A stretch of 60,478 bases of DNA, from assembly GCA_016841955.1 (NCBI GenBank), contig JAENYE010000008.1, positions 1 through 60,478 of the forward strand. The letters run 5' to 3'. The translations under genes were made by a program, and so were the position numbers. Positions 51,890 through 60,321 of this stretch are shown here, piece after piece. Origin of the DNA: Methanobacteriota archaeon (GTDB lineage: Archaea > Halobacteriota > Methanomicrobia > Methanomicrobiales > Methanoculleaceae). Positions within the stretch are counted from its first letter, which is position 1, and the number at the start of each line of letters is the position of its first letter. A model generated the notes under the pieces. That model was given only the letters and a program-made list of their open reading frames with translations. It was not told where the DNA came from and made no database searches.

Positions 51890-52795
51890 ATGGACGACTG
51901 TAACAAGTGCGATCCCTGCACCGGGCTCTGTGAGATTGTTCCGGAGATGGCCGGCATGTTCAAAGCCCTCGGCGACCCGAACCGGCTCCGGATAGTCCAC
52001 CTGCTCGCTACGGACACTACCGGGACGATGGGAGTCTCCGACCTCGCGGAAAAACTCGGCATCTCGCAGCCGGCCGCGTCGCAGCACCTCAGGACGCTGA
52101 AGAGCGAAGGGTTCGTGATATCCCGGCGGGAGGGGTTCCGCGTCTACTTCTCGTTCAACCGCGACCGGCTGGTACAGTTCCAGGATTACTTCGACCTGAT
52201 GTGCAGCGCCGTCATGGACCGGTGCGACCGCGAACTCGTCCGGAAAACGACACGGCAGACGGCGCTGAACGCCTGCGTCGTCTTCTACTCGTATACCGGG
52301 GTGACCCGGGAGGTCGCGGACCGGATCCGGAACGCCTGTGGGTGCGATCTCGTCGAGGTGAAGACGGTGACCGAGTACTCGGCCTTCACGGCGTACACGA
52401 CCGGCGTCCTGCACTCCCGGCGGGGGATCTGCGACCCGATCACGCCTGACGAGATCGACGTCTCGCGCTACGACCTCCTCGTCATCGGCACGCCGGTCTG
52501 GGCCTGGAAACCCGCACCGGCAATCAACGCCGCCGTCAGGGCGCTCAAAGGCTGCGAGGGGAAGCGAGCCGTGGTCTTCGTCACGAACCGCGGCCAGCCC
52601 GGCGAGGCCCTCCCGCTTCTCGAGGCGGCGCTCGCCGCACGGGGAGTCGAGGTTGTGGCGGCGGTCAGCCTCACAAAAGAGGACATGGCGACCCGGAAGG
52701 CGGAGAACGACCTCATCGAGCGGATCGTCGAAGCATACCCGCTCCCGGTTGAGGACGGACAGAACAGAAAAATCGGCTCGACAAAGGCAACGTGA
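51890..52795 (+). CDS. ArsR-type winged-helix regulator fused to flavodoxin
   Basis: A 301-residue two-domain protein. The first 14 residues hold a cysteine cluster C4-x2-C7-x2-C10-x3-C14. Residues about 18-95 are an ArsR winged helix (MFKALGDPNRLRIVHLL, ISQPAASQHLRTLKSEGFV). Residues about 125-285 are a flavodoxin-like domain (CVVFYSYTGVTREVADRI, DLLVIGTPVWAWKPAPAI). It looks like a redox or metal sensor in which flavin or cysteine state controls DNA binding. That is inference. It lies 4 bp before a flavodoxin-ferredoxin gene that it probably controls. Confidence 0.85.
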   Translation: MDDCNKCDPCTGLCEIVPEMAGMFKALGDPNRLRIVHLLATDTTGTMGVSDLAEKLGISQPAASQHLRTLKSEGFVISRREGFRVYFSFNRDRLVQFQDYFDLMCSAVMDRCDRELVRKTTRQTALNACVVFYSYTGVTREVADRIRNACGCDLVEVKTVTEYSAFTAYTTGVLHSRRGICDPITPDEIDVSRYDLLVIGTPVWAWKPAPAINAAVRALKGCEGKRAVVFVTNRGQPGEALPLLEAALAARGVEVVAAVSLTKEDMATRKAENDLIERIVEAYPLPVEDGQNRKIGSTKAT

Positions 52796-52799
52796 TACC

Positions 52800-53603
52800 A
52801 TGAAGACCGTTATTTATTATTTTACCGGCACCGGCAACTCGCTTGCAGCGGCAAGGAAGATCGCCGGGGCCCTCGGGGACTGCGAGGTCATCGGAATCGC
52901 ATCGTTTGCGAACACCGCGGGTACTGTCGTCCCGGATGCCGGCCGGGTCGGGATCGTCTGCCCGGTCTACTTCGCCGGGCTCCCGGCGATGGTGGCGTCG
53001 TTTGCGGAGCGCCTCGATACCGCTTCGGCAAGGTACGTATTCTCCGTCGTCACGCACGGGGGAGGCGGAGGCTCCGCCGCTCTCCGGCAGCTCGACGGGA
53101 TCCTGAAAGAGAAGGCCGGAAGGGGGCTGGATGCAGGGTTCGCGGTGAGTATGCCGGGCAACTACATCCTGATGTACGAGTCGCCCGCAGGAGAGAAGCG
53201 GGACCGCCTGCTTGCCGCGGCAGATGCGGACCTTGAGAGGATCGCAGGGCAGATCCGGCAGGAGACGAGGCTGAAACTCCCGAACTCGCCGGTCACGCGG
53301 ATCGTCAAGGCCCTCACATACCCCCGGTTCCGCTCCCATGTCCACGGGGACGACCGCAAGTTCACGGTCAGCGATGAATGTACGGCGTGCGGCACCTGCG
53401 CGAGCATCTGCCCGGCGGGCAACATCGATCTGGTCGACGGAAAACCGGTCTGGAACCACCGCTGCGAACTCTGCTGCGGGTGCATCCACCTCTGCCCGAC
53501 CGGGGCGATCCAGGCAGGAAGCCGAACCGGGGGAAGGCAGCGTTACCGGAACCCGTCGGTCAGCATTGCCGAACTGAAACGCCAGCGGGAAAACGAACCA
53601 TGA
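52800..53603 (+). CDS. EFR1-type flavodoxin-ferredoxin fusion protein
   Basis: A 267-residue protein. The N-terminal flavodoxin-like domain starts MKTVIYYFTGTGNSLAAARK (FMN loop TGTGNS) and has PVYFAGLPAMVASFAERL. The C-terminal dicluster ferredoxin has CTACGTCASICPAGNI and CELCCGCIHLCPTGAI. Proteins of this EFR1 family probably shuttle electrons between a flavin and two 4Fe-4S clusters; partners are unknown. It lies 4 bp after the ArsR-flavodoxin gene. Its stop overlaps the next start (ATGA). Confidence 0.9.
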   Translation: MKTVIYYFTGTGNSLAAARKIAGALGDCEVIGIASFANTAGTVVPDAGRVGIVCPVYFAGLPAMVASFAERLDTASARYVFSVVTHGGGGGSAALRQLDGILKEKAGRGLDAGFAVSMPGNYILMYESPAGEKRDRLLAAADADLERIAGQIRQETRLKLPNSPVTRIVKALTYPRFRSHVHGDDRKFTVSDECTACGTCASICPAGNIDLVDGKPVWNHRCELCCGCIHLCPTGAIQAGSRTGGRQRYRNPSVSIAELKRQRENEP

Positions 53604-54398
53604 AGACCGTGATCTACTACTTCACCGGCACCGGCAACTCCCTTGCAGCGGCAAGAACGATCGCCGGAGCTCTCGGGGACGCCGATCTCGTCCCGATCGC
53701 ATCGCTTGCGAACACCCCGGTGCAATCACCCCGGACGCGGACCGGGTCGGGATCGTCGCCCGGTCTACGACGGCGGGGTGCCGGTCATGGTCGCCGAATT
53801 CGCGGAACGGCTCGACCTCTCCCGGGCGGGATACACCTTCGCGGTCGTCACGATGGCCGGCATGGGTGTCTCTGCGCTCCACCAGTTGAACGGGATATTC
53901 AAAGAACAGCAGAACAGGGCGCTCGATGCCGCGTTCGCGGTCAGCATGCCCGGCAACTTCCCGCCGCTCTCCCGGCCGCCGGCGGGCGAGAAGCGCGATA
54001 AGATCCTGCTTGCGGCCGACGAGCGGCTCGACGAGATCGCGGAGGCGATCAGCCAGGGTCGTGCCGTCCCGCCGGGGTTCGCGCCCATCTCCCCTCTGAT
54101 GAAAGCCCTGACCTACGGACCGTTCACAAAGCAGGTCCACGGTGCAGGCGAGAACTTCTCCGTATCGGACGCCTGCACCGGCTGCGGAACCTGCGCAAGG
54201 GTCTGTCCGGCGGGCAACATCACGCTCGCCGATGGCCGTCCGGTCTGGAACCACCGGTGCGAACTCTGCTGTGCCTGCCTCCACTTCTGCCCGGTCGAGG
54301 CGATCCAGCTCCACGTGCTGCGGGGAACCGAAGGGCGGGGGCGGTACCGGCACCCGGATCTCGCGATTGCAGACATGGAGGCCCAGCGCGGGGAGTGA
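53600..54398 (+). pseudogene. Second EFR1 flavodoxin-ferredoxin, two frameshifts
   Basis: A close paralogue of the preceding gene. The start (MKTVIYYFTGTGNSLAAART) and the rest (GVPVMVAEFAERL..., CTGCGTCARVCPAGNI, CELCCACLHFCPVEAI) are intact but in different frames. Comparison with the sister gene places one missing base near 53722 (CCCCGGTGCA) and one near 53758 (GTCGCCCGG in place of GTC-TGC-CCG). Two single-base losses within 40 bp suggest a genuine pseudogene, though assembly error in GC-rich sequence is possible. Confidence 0.75.
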
Positions 54399-54437
54399 GC
54401 CAGCACCCGAGGCATTGCTCTGGTAGACGAATCGAAG

Positions 54438-54813
54438 GTGCGGCCGGCATTGCGCCAGAGGATACGGAAAGCGCTGATCACGTCCTCGTTCATTCTGTAT
54501 CCCGTCACCTTCGCCTACATGTCCTGCCAGATCATCACCGAGGGAGCGTCGCAGGGAATAGTGACCGGCGGCCTGATTGATGATTGCCGGGCGGAAGATC
54601 CGCAACCTCGTCGGCTGGCCGGCGCTTCACCTCGCGGCTGCTCTCGACCGGTGCATCGACTGCACTGCATGCTCGATGGCCTGCCCCATGAGTCTCGACG
54701 TCCGCGGCATGGTCCGGCGGGAGAGGATGGAGAATACGGAATGCATCCTCTGCGCTAGCTGCGTGGACGCCTGCCCGAAAGGTGCCGTCAGGTACGCGTG
54801 GACGGGGAGATGA
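54438..54813 (+). pseudogene. Truncated 4Fe-4S membrane protein (internal deletion, frameshift)
   Basis: From GTG 54438 the first 46 codons read RKALITSSFILYPVTFAYMS and CQIITEGASQGIVTGGLI, the start of a NapH-like 4Fe-4S membrane protein. The frame then changes near 54577 to RKIRNLVGWPALHLAAALDR followed by CIDCTACSMACPMSL and CILCASCVDACPKGAV, the tail of the same family. The middle membrane and cysteine segments are missing. It is the decayed last gene of the flavodoxin-ferredoxin operon, and its iron-sulfur tail may still be intact. Confidence 0.65.
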
Positions 54814-54960
54814 CCGTGAAGCCCCCCCTGCCGCAAGAATGAAGCCGAATCAACCTGCCTTCATTCAGTTACCGGCGCATCCGAAACGCAGGTTCGGGTA
54901 CACCGCCGCAAATCCGCCCTTTCTTCCGCAAGATATATCCGTCCGCCTGCTTCACATTCG

Positions 54961-54987
54961 TATATAAAACGCGAGCGGGCAAAATCA
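54961..54987 (+). promoter_or_regulatory. TATA box of double-flavodoxin gene (leaderless)
   Basis: TATATAAAA at 54961-54969 lies 26 nt before the ATG at 54987, with no Shine-Dalgarno: ideal leaderless spacing. Confidence 0.65.
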
Positions 54988-56384
54988 TGCAGATCTGTGT
55001 CATTTCCGGGAGCCCCAAGGGAGAGAAGAGCGTCACCCTGCAGTATGTTCGGTTCCTTGAGCAGGCATTTCCGGAGCATACCTTCTCCGTGATACATGCA
55101 GGAAGGGAGATCAGGACGATTGAGCAGCAGGAAGAGGTATGGAACGGGCTGCTCGCCACGGTAAAGGAGTGTGACGGCGTGCTCTGGGCAACCCCGGTCT
55201 ACTGCACGCTGATCCCGGCCCAGTTGAAGCGTTTCATCGAACTGATCGGCACCCGGAATGCGATGGAGACGTTTTCGGGGAAGTATACCGCTGCGCTCAC
55301 CACCTCCATGCACTTCTTCGATCACACCGCCCATGCCTACCTGCACGGAATCTGCGACGACCTCGGCATGCGGTATGCCGGTTTCTGCTCGGCCCACATG
55401 GAGGATCTCCGGAAGGAAGCGTTTCAGGAGCAGCTTATCCTGTTCTTCTCCGATTTCCTGGAGGCGATTGCAGAACAGCGACCGATTCAGAGGGTATTTC
55501 CACTGCTGCCTGTAATCTCTTCTTCCTACATCCCAGAGATCCCGCCGGTCACGGTGGATACCCACGGAAAACGGGTGGTCGTCCTGCACGATGCAGAACC
55601 CGGTTCCGGCCAGGAGGCGATGGTCCGGCAGCTCGCGGCGTGTTATGGGGGTTCGGTCCTGGTTGCCCACATCCGGGACTCCATGATGAAAGGCGGCTGC
55701 CAGGGATGCTGCCGGTGCGCCTTCGACAACACCTGTATCTATGACGACGGGTTTTTGGCGTTCTGGGAGACGTACGTCGTCCCGGCGGATATCCTGGTCA
55801 TGGCCGGGACCATCCAGGACCGCTTCCTTTCGGCTACCTGGAAGCAGTTTTTCGACCGGAGTTTCTTCAACGGCCATGTACCGGCATTTGAGGGAAAACA
55901 GGTCGCGTACCTGGTTGAGGGACCGCTTGGCCATCTCGCGAACCTCCGGGAGGTTCTCATCAGCCTGGTGATGACGGAAAAAGCCAACCTTGCAGGGATT
56001 GTGACCAACGAGCCAGACCCGGACGAGATCGATGCCGCTCTGCACGCCCTGGCCGAACGCTCTGTGAGGCTCTCGGACCGGGGGTATATCGCACCGGTCA
56101 CCTTCCCTGCCGTGGGCGGCCATAAAATTTTCCGGGATGAGATCTGGGGAGGAATGCGGGCGACCTTCAAGGCGGACGATCGGTATTACCGGCAGCACGG
56201 GTTATATGACTTCCCCACCCGGAATTATCTGCAGAGGATCGGTACCCGGGCGACTTCTCTCATTATGAGCATCCCCGCCGTCAGGCGGGAAGTGGTGAAG
56301 AATATGCCCACCTACATGATCCAGCCCCTGCAGAAATCGATAGAAACGAGCACGGTTCTGGCAAAGAGAAAGGCAAAACAGTAG
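54987..56384 (+). CDS. Double flavodoxin-fold iron-sulfur flavoprotein-like protein
   Basis: A 465-residue protein with two NADPH-dependent FMN-reductase-type domains in tandem. Domain 1 (residues 1-170) starts MQICVISGSPKGEKSVTLQY and has WATPVYCTLIPAQLKRFIEL. Domain 2 (about 195-340) starts RVVVLHDAEPGSGQEAMVRQL and carries the cysteine motif GGCQGCCRCAFDNTC, like the iron-sulfur flavoprotein at 1965. The helical C-terminal 100 residues have no recognised fold. Domain 2 lacks a clear GSP flavin loop, so only domain 1 may bind FMN. It has its own strong TATA box. Confidence 0.8.
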   Translation: MQICVISGSPKGEKSVTLQYVRFLEQAFPEHTFSVIHAGREIRTIEQQEEVWNGLLATVKECDGVLWATPVYCTLIPAQLKRFIELIGTRNAMETFSGKYTAALTTSMHFFDHTAHAYLHGICDDLGMRYAGFCSAHMEDLRKEAFQEQLILFFSDFLEAIAEQRPIQRVFPLLPVISSSYIPEIPPVTVDTHGKRVVVLHDAEPGSGQEAMVRQLAACYGGSVLVAHIRDSMMKGGCQGCCRCAFDNTCIYDDGFLAFWETYVVPADILVMAGTIQDRFLSATWKQFFDRSFFNGHVPAFEGKQVAYLVEGPLGHLANLREVLISLVMTEKANLAGIVTNEPDPDEIDAALHALAERSVRLSDRGYIAPVTFPAVGGHKIFRDEIWGGMRATFKADDRYYRQHGLYDFPTRNYLQRIGTRATSLIMSIPAVRREVVKNMPTYMIQPLQKSIETSTVLAKRKAKQ

Positions 56385-56424
56385 TGCACCGGGGCACCGC
56401 AGGTGCTACCTGGCTGCTCATGCG

Positions 56425-56634
56425 CCCCCTCACCCCCGGCAGCGCACCCCGGTTCCGGCAGCAGTCGCCCACCCTCCCCGGGACGCTCCTCTGCCCCGCG
56501 AGTGGGTCGAACGCAGGGTGAACCTCAGGCACTTCACCGAACTCCCCAACGGCAGGCACTTTGCGGCCAGGGAGGAGCCTGAACTCTACGCAAAGGATGT
56601 ATGGGAGTTTGTCGGGGAACTGCGCAATTCTTAG
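56425..56634 (+). pseudogene. Remnant of alpha/beta-hydrolase (epoxide hydrolase-like)
   Basis: In one frame the DNA reads REWVERRVNLRHFTELPNGR then HFAAREEPELYAKDVWEFV before a stop at 56632-56634. This is the C-terminal signature of epoxide-hydrolase-type hydrolases, with the catalytic His in GRHFAA. The catalytic core upstream is absent, so this is a gene fragment. The rest of the 390-bp gap 56385-56774 shows nothing else except the next promoter (ATATAT, 56751-56756). Confidence 0.6.
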
Positions 56635-56774
56635 GCGTTCCTCCGTGCAGGTCGGACGGCACGGGAGAAGTTGCACCCCGCGTTCCCGGCCTGATTCCTC
56701 CAGATTTTCACTCCATTTTGCGGCAACCGCGGGGAAACGGATGGTCAACCATATATGGCTTCGGCATAAACAGT

Positions 56775-58094
56775 ATGAACGTGAAATCGGCGGTACTGGG
56801 TGGCGGTCTCACCGGGGTTACGCTGGCCCGCCTGCTCCACGAACAGGGCGACGACGTGACCGTTCTCGAACAGGGCGAGATGATCGGGGGGCTCTGCCGC
56901 TCGCGGACACAGAAGGGTTTCACGTTCGATATCGGGGGTTCGCACATCATCTTCTCCCGCGACGAGGAAGTCCTCTCCTTCATGCTCTCGGTCCTCGGCG
57001 GGAACGCCGACCGGCGGAAGCGGAATACTAAAATTCTCTACAAGGGGCGCTACGTCAAGTACCCCTTCGAGAACGGGCTCTACCAGTTGCCCGACGAAGA
57101 CCGCTTCTTCTGCATCAACGAGTTCGTAAAAAACCTCATTGCCGTCGAGAAGGGCGAGGTCCCGCCGCCCACGAACTTTGCCGAGTGGATCACCTATACC
57201 TTCGGCCGGGGCATCGCCGGGTGCTACATGGTCCCCTACAACGAGAAGATCTGGAACTACCCGGCGGACCGGATGTCGCACCACTGGGTGGAGGGGCGTA
57301 TCCCCCGCCCGCCGGTCGAGGATATCATCCGGTCGGCCATCGGCATCGAGACCGAGGGCTACGTCCACCAGGCGGTCTTCTCCTACCCGGTCAGGGGCGG
57401 GATCGAGGCGCTGGTCCGGGCGATTGCGGAGCCGATCCTCCCCGCCGTCCGGACCGGGTTTCGCGTCGCCTCTGTCCGCGAGGAGAAGGGCGGGTTTGCC
57501 GTCAGCGACGGCCGCGAGACCGTCCGTGCGGACCGCCTGATATCGACCATCCCGCTCCAGAACCTGCTCCCCAGCCTTCCTGACGTCCCGGCCGACGTGC
57601 AGACGGCGTGCGACGCCCTCCGGTACAACTCGCTCTGCTCGGTCTTCATCGGGCTTGCAGGCAATGTTCCCGATATATCGTGGCTCTACGTCCCCGACCC
57701 TGCGACCGGCCTCTTCAACCGGATCTCGTTTCCCTCGAACTACAGCACCCAGGTCGCCCCCCCCGGCCACTCCTCGATCCTCGCCGAGATCACCTACAAC
57801 GACGGAGACGCGGTCTCCCGGATGACGGACGCCGACGTGATCGAGCATACTATCAGTTCTCTCATCGCCGCGGGGCTCGTCCCCTCCCGGGAGTCGGTCG
57901 TCTACACCGGCATCGCGCGGGAGAAGTTCGCCTACGTCGTCTACGACACCGATTACCTGCAGAACATCGAGATCGTCCGGGAGTTCTGCCGGGAGCGGGG
58001 CATCGACCTCGTCGGGCGGTTTTCGCAGTTCGAGTACCTCAATATGGATGGCTGCATCAGGAGCGCGATCGATTTCGTGAGGGCGAACGAATGA
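56775..58094 (+). CDS. FAD-dependent oxidoreductase (protoporphyrinogen oxidase/UDP-galactopyranose mutase-like)
   Basis: A 439-residue flavoprotein. The Rossmann FAD motif is VLGGGLTGVTLARLLHEQGD followed by VTVLEQGEMIGGLCRS; then GFTFDIGGSHIIF, YVKYPFENGLYQLP and PYNEKIWNYPADRMS, which recall UDP-galactopyranose mutases and related glycan oxidoreductases. A C-terminal block (GRFSQFEYLNMDGCIRSAIDF) completes the FAD site. It starts a three-gene run with two glycosyltransferases (4-bp overlaps), so a role in making a surface-glycan sugar is likely. The ATG is 24 nt after ATATAT: leaderless. Confidence 0.85.
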   Translation: MNVKSAVLGGGLTGVTLARLLHEQGDDVTVLEQGEMIGGLCRSRTQKGFTFDIGGSHIIFSRDEEVLSFMLSVLGGNADRRKRNTKILYKGRYVKYPFENGLYQLPDEDRFFCINEFVKNLIAVEKGEVPPPTNFAEWITYTFGRGIAGCYMVPYNEKIWNYPADRMSHHWVEGRIPRPPVEDIIRSAIGIETEGYVHQAVFSYPVRGGIEALVRAIAEPILPAVRTGFRVASVREEKGGFAVSDGRETVRADRLISTIPLQNLLPSLPDVPADVQTACDALRYNSLCSVFIGLAGNVPDISWLYVPDPATGLFNRISFPSNYSTQVAPPGHSSILAEITYNDGDAVSRMTDADVIEHTISSLIAAGLVPSRESVVYTGIAREKFAYVVYDTDYLQNIEIVREFCRERGIDLVGRFSQFEYLNMDGCIRSAIDFVRANE

Positions 58095-59068
58095 AGGTCA
58101 ACATATTCGTAGAGGACTTCCGATTCCTGCGCTACATCGGGTGCGCAACGGCAGCGAGGACGCTGTACAACCACCTCGCCCCGCTCCCCGATATGGAGGT
58201 CGCCCGCAACCTGTACCACGGCGACTTCGACCTGACCCACTACCATACCTTCGGGCCCTGGGCGATGTACCACCTGAAGTTCACCGAGGGCGCAAAGGTC
58301 CTGACCGCTCACTCGACCCCCCGGCTGAACGAGGGGAACGTCGCCTTCTCAAAGAGGATAAACACGGTATACCCCAAGATCTACCGGCAGTTCGACCACA
58401 TCATCACGATATCGGAGCCCTGCCACCGGGAGACCGAACAGCTCGTCCCCGACGTCCCGAAAACCCTTATCCCGAACGGTATCGACCGGGAGTACTTCAA
58501 GCGCGATGGGAAGAAGCGCAAATCGTTCCGCGACGAGTACGGGATCGACCCCGGCCGGAGAGTAGTGCTCTCCGTCGGCCAGCAGACCCCCCGGAAGGGC
58601 ATCTACGACTTCTTCAGGCTCGCAGAGCAGCACCCCGACATGACCTGGGTCTGGGTGGGCGGGTTCCCGTACGGGACGTTCTCGAAGGACTACGCGAAGA
58701 TCCAGATGCTCAAGACCCATTCCCACGAGAACGTCATCTTCACCGGTGTCATCGACGACATCTCCCGGGCATACAGCGGGGCGGACGTCTTCTTCATGCC
58801 CTCCCACGCCGAGACGTTCGGTCTCGTGATCGTCGAGGCCCTCTCGGCAGGCCTCCCGGTCATCGCCCGGGATATCTTCGAATTCCGGGAGATCTTCGGG
58901 GACTCGGTCCTCTTCTTCTCCGAGATCGACGGGGCAAGGGACCTCCTCGCCGACGATGCGGCCCTGCAGCGCTGCGCCGCGAAGGCTCGCGCTTCGACGG
59001 AGAGATACGACATCACGCTTATAGCAAAACGGCATCAACAACTATACCGGGAGTTGATCGAGGGATGA
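58091..59068 (+). CDS. Glycosyltransferase family 4
   Basis: A 325-residue GT-B enzyme, short for the family. The N-terminal half is compact (MKVNIFVEDFRFLRYIGCAT, LTHYHTFGPWAMYHLK). The donor half has TLIPNGIDREYFKRDGKK, VVLSVGQQTPRKGIYDF and SHAETFGLVIVEALSAGLPV (E-x7-E). It likely transfers a sugar in surface-glycan assembly at the inner face of the membrane. The ATG overlaps the previous stop, and its own stop overlaps the next start. Confidence 0.9.
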   Translation: MKVNIFVEDFRFLRYIGCATAARTLYNHLAPLPDMEVARNLYHGDFDLTHYHTFGPWAMYHLKFTEGAKVLTAHSTPRLNEGNVAFSKRINTVYPKIYRQFDHIITISEPCHRETEQLVPDVPKTLIPNGIDREYFKRDGKKRKSFRDEYGIDPGRRVVLSVGQQTPRKGIYDFFRLAEQHPDMTWVWVGGFPYGTFSKDYAKIQMLKTHSHENVIFTGVIDDISRAYSGADVFFMPSHAETFGLVIVEALSAGLPVIARDIFEFREIFGDSVLFFSEIDGARDLLADDAALQRCAAKARASTERYDITLIAKRHQQLYRELIEG

Positions 59069-59763
59069 TCTCCGTAGTCGTTCCGACCTACAACGAAGAG
59101 CAGAACATCGAGCGCTGCCTGCAGTCTCTCGCCGACCAGACGGTGCCGAGAGAGACCTACGAGATCATCGTCGTCGACGGGAATTCAAAGGACCGGACCC
59201 GGGAACTGGCCGAGCCCCTTGCGGACAGCGTCTTTATCCAGAAGAGCAAACGGGTAGGAGGGGCACGGAACGACGGGGCGATGGCGGCCGCCGGAGAGAT
59301 CGTCGCCACGACGGACGCCGACTGTATCCTCCCCCGGGACTGGGTGGAGACGATCGGCAGGCACTTTGCGGAGAGGGAGATCGTGCAGCTCTACGGCACG
59401 GTCTACCCGATCGAGGGCGGCCTGGGGAACCAACTCTCGCTTGCCGGCGCGAACACCTTCGCGCGCTTCGGCTACCACACCCGGACGATCTACTTCACAC
59501 TCGGGTGCAACACGGCGTTCGACCGTGAGGTGTTCATCCGGGCGGGGATGTACCGCTGCATCGATGCCGGGGACGACCTTGAGATCGCGCAACGGATGCG
59601 CAAACTCGGGAAGGTCTACCTCGATCCCGGCCTGAAAGTCGGGTTCTCGATGAGGCGCTACCAGCAGTTCGGGACGCTCAAGTCGGTATCGGAATGGCTG
59701 TATATCGTTCTCCGCGGTGGCGAAGCCGGCGGCGCCACCTACTCGCAGCGGGAGTACAAGTAG
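59065..59763 (+). CDS. Glycosyltransferase family 2
   Basis: A 232-residue GT-A enzyme. ISVVVPTYNEEQNIERCLQS and YEIIVVDGNSKDRTRELAEP bind the nucleotide; TTDADCILPRDW holds the DxD metal site; GDDLEIAQRMRKLGK is the acceptor-side ED motif. No C-terminal membrane helix is obvious. It is the third gene of the glycan operon. ATGA overlap with the GT4 stop indicates translational coupling. Confidence 0.92.
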   Translation: MISVVVPTYNEEQNIERCLQSLADQTVPRETYEIIVVDGNSKDRTRELAEPLADSVFIQKSKRVGGARNDGAMAAAGEIVATTDADCILPRDWVETIGRHFAEREIVQLYGTVYPIEGGLGNQLSLAGANTFARFGYHTRTIYFTLGCNTAFDREVFIRAGMYRCIDAGDDLEIAQRMRKLGKVYLDPGLKVGFSMRRYQQFGTLKSVSEWLYIVLRGGEAGGATYSQREYK

Positions 59764-59774
59764 GCAACCCTGTC

Positions 59775-60200
59775 ATGAAGAAGACTGCATCAATTCCGGA
59801 AACCTATGTCGAGGCGGTGCGCCGGTCCGACACCTGCGAGTTTGCACGCCTGCTCGGAATGGAGGTCACGGAGATCGAGGGCGGCCGCGTCAGGGTGGCC
59901 ATGCGGACGGAGGGCATGAAGAACGCCCACGGCACGACTCACGGGGGCGCGATCTTCGCTCTTGCGGACCACGCCTTCGGCATCGCCGCAAACATGGACG
60001 GGATTGACCAGATAGCGATCTCCGCCTACATCCGCTACTTTTCTCCGCCGGTGGGAAGCACGCTCGAGGCGGTCGCCTGCAGGGTCTCGGAGACGGAGAG
60101 GACGTCGGTATACACGGTGGACGTCTACTCGGGCGAACGCCGAATCGCCTCGTTCGAGGGCGTCGGGTTCAAGATCGGGGTTTCCGCGAAGCGGGATTGA
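59775..60200 (+). CDS. PaaI-type hotdog-fold thioesterase
   Basis: A 141-residue hotdog-fold acyl-CoA thioesterase of the PaaI/YbgC class. The core helix motif is AHGTTHGGAIFALADHAFGIAAN, followed by AISAYIRYFSPPVGSTLEAVA. It hydrolyses acyl- or aryl-CoA; the natural substrate is unknown. It lies 11 bp after the GT2 gene and may be read through from that operon. The stop is followed by a T5 run. Confidence 0.92.
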   Translation: MKKTASIPETYVEAVRRSDTCEFARLLGMEVTEIEGGRVRVAMRTEGMKNAHGTTHGGAIFALADHAFGIAANMDGIDQIAISAYIRYFSPPVGSTLEAVACRVSETERTSVYTVDVYSGERRIASFEGVGFKIGVSAKRD

Positions 60201-60208
60201 AAGGGCTC

Positions 60209-60213
60209 TTTTT
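60209..60213 (+). terminator. T5 run after thioesterase gene
   Basis: GGGCTCTTTTTAGG, 9 nt past the stop, is a probable archaeal terminator. Confidence 0.45.
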
Positions 60214-60321
60214 AGGCCGGTTGGTGCGGGGATTTTGAACTCCTGCCCCTGGCAATCATCAATCACACTTGACGATGCTCAGGCGGCTGATTGGGACAGA
60301 AGAGACGAGACAAAGCCCGAT

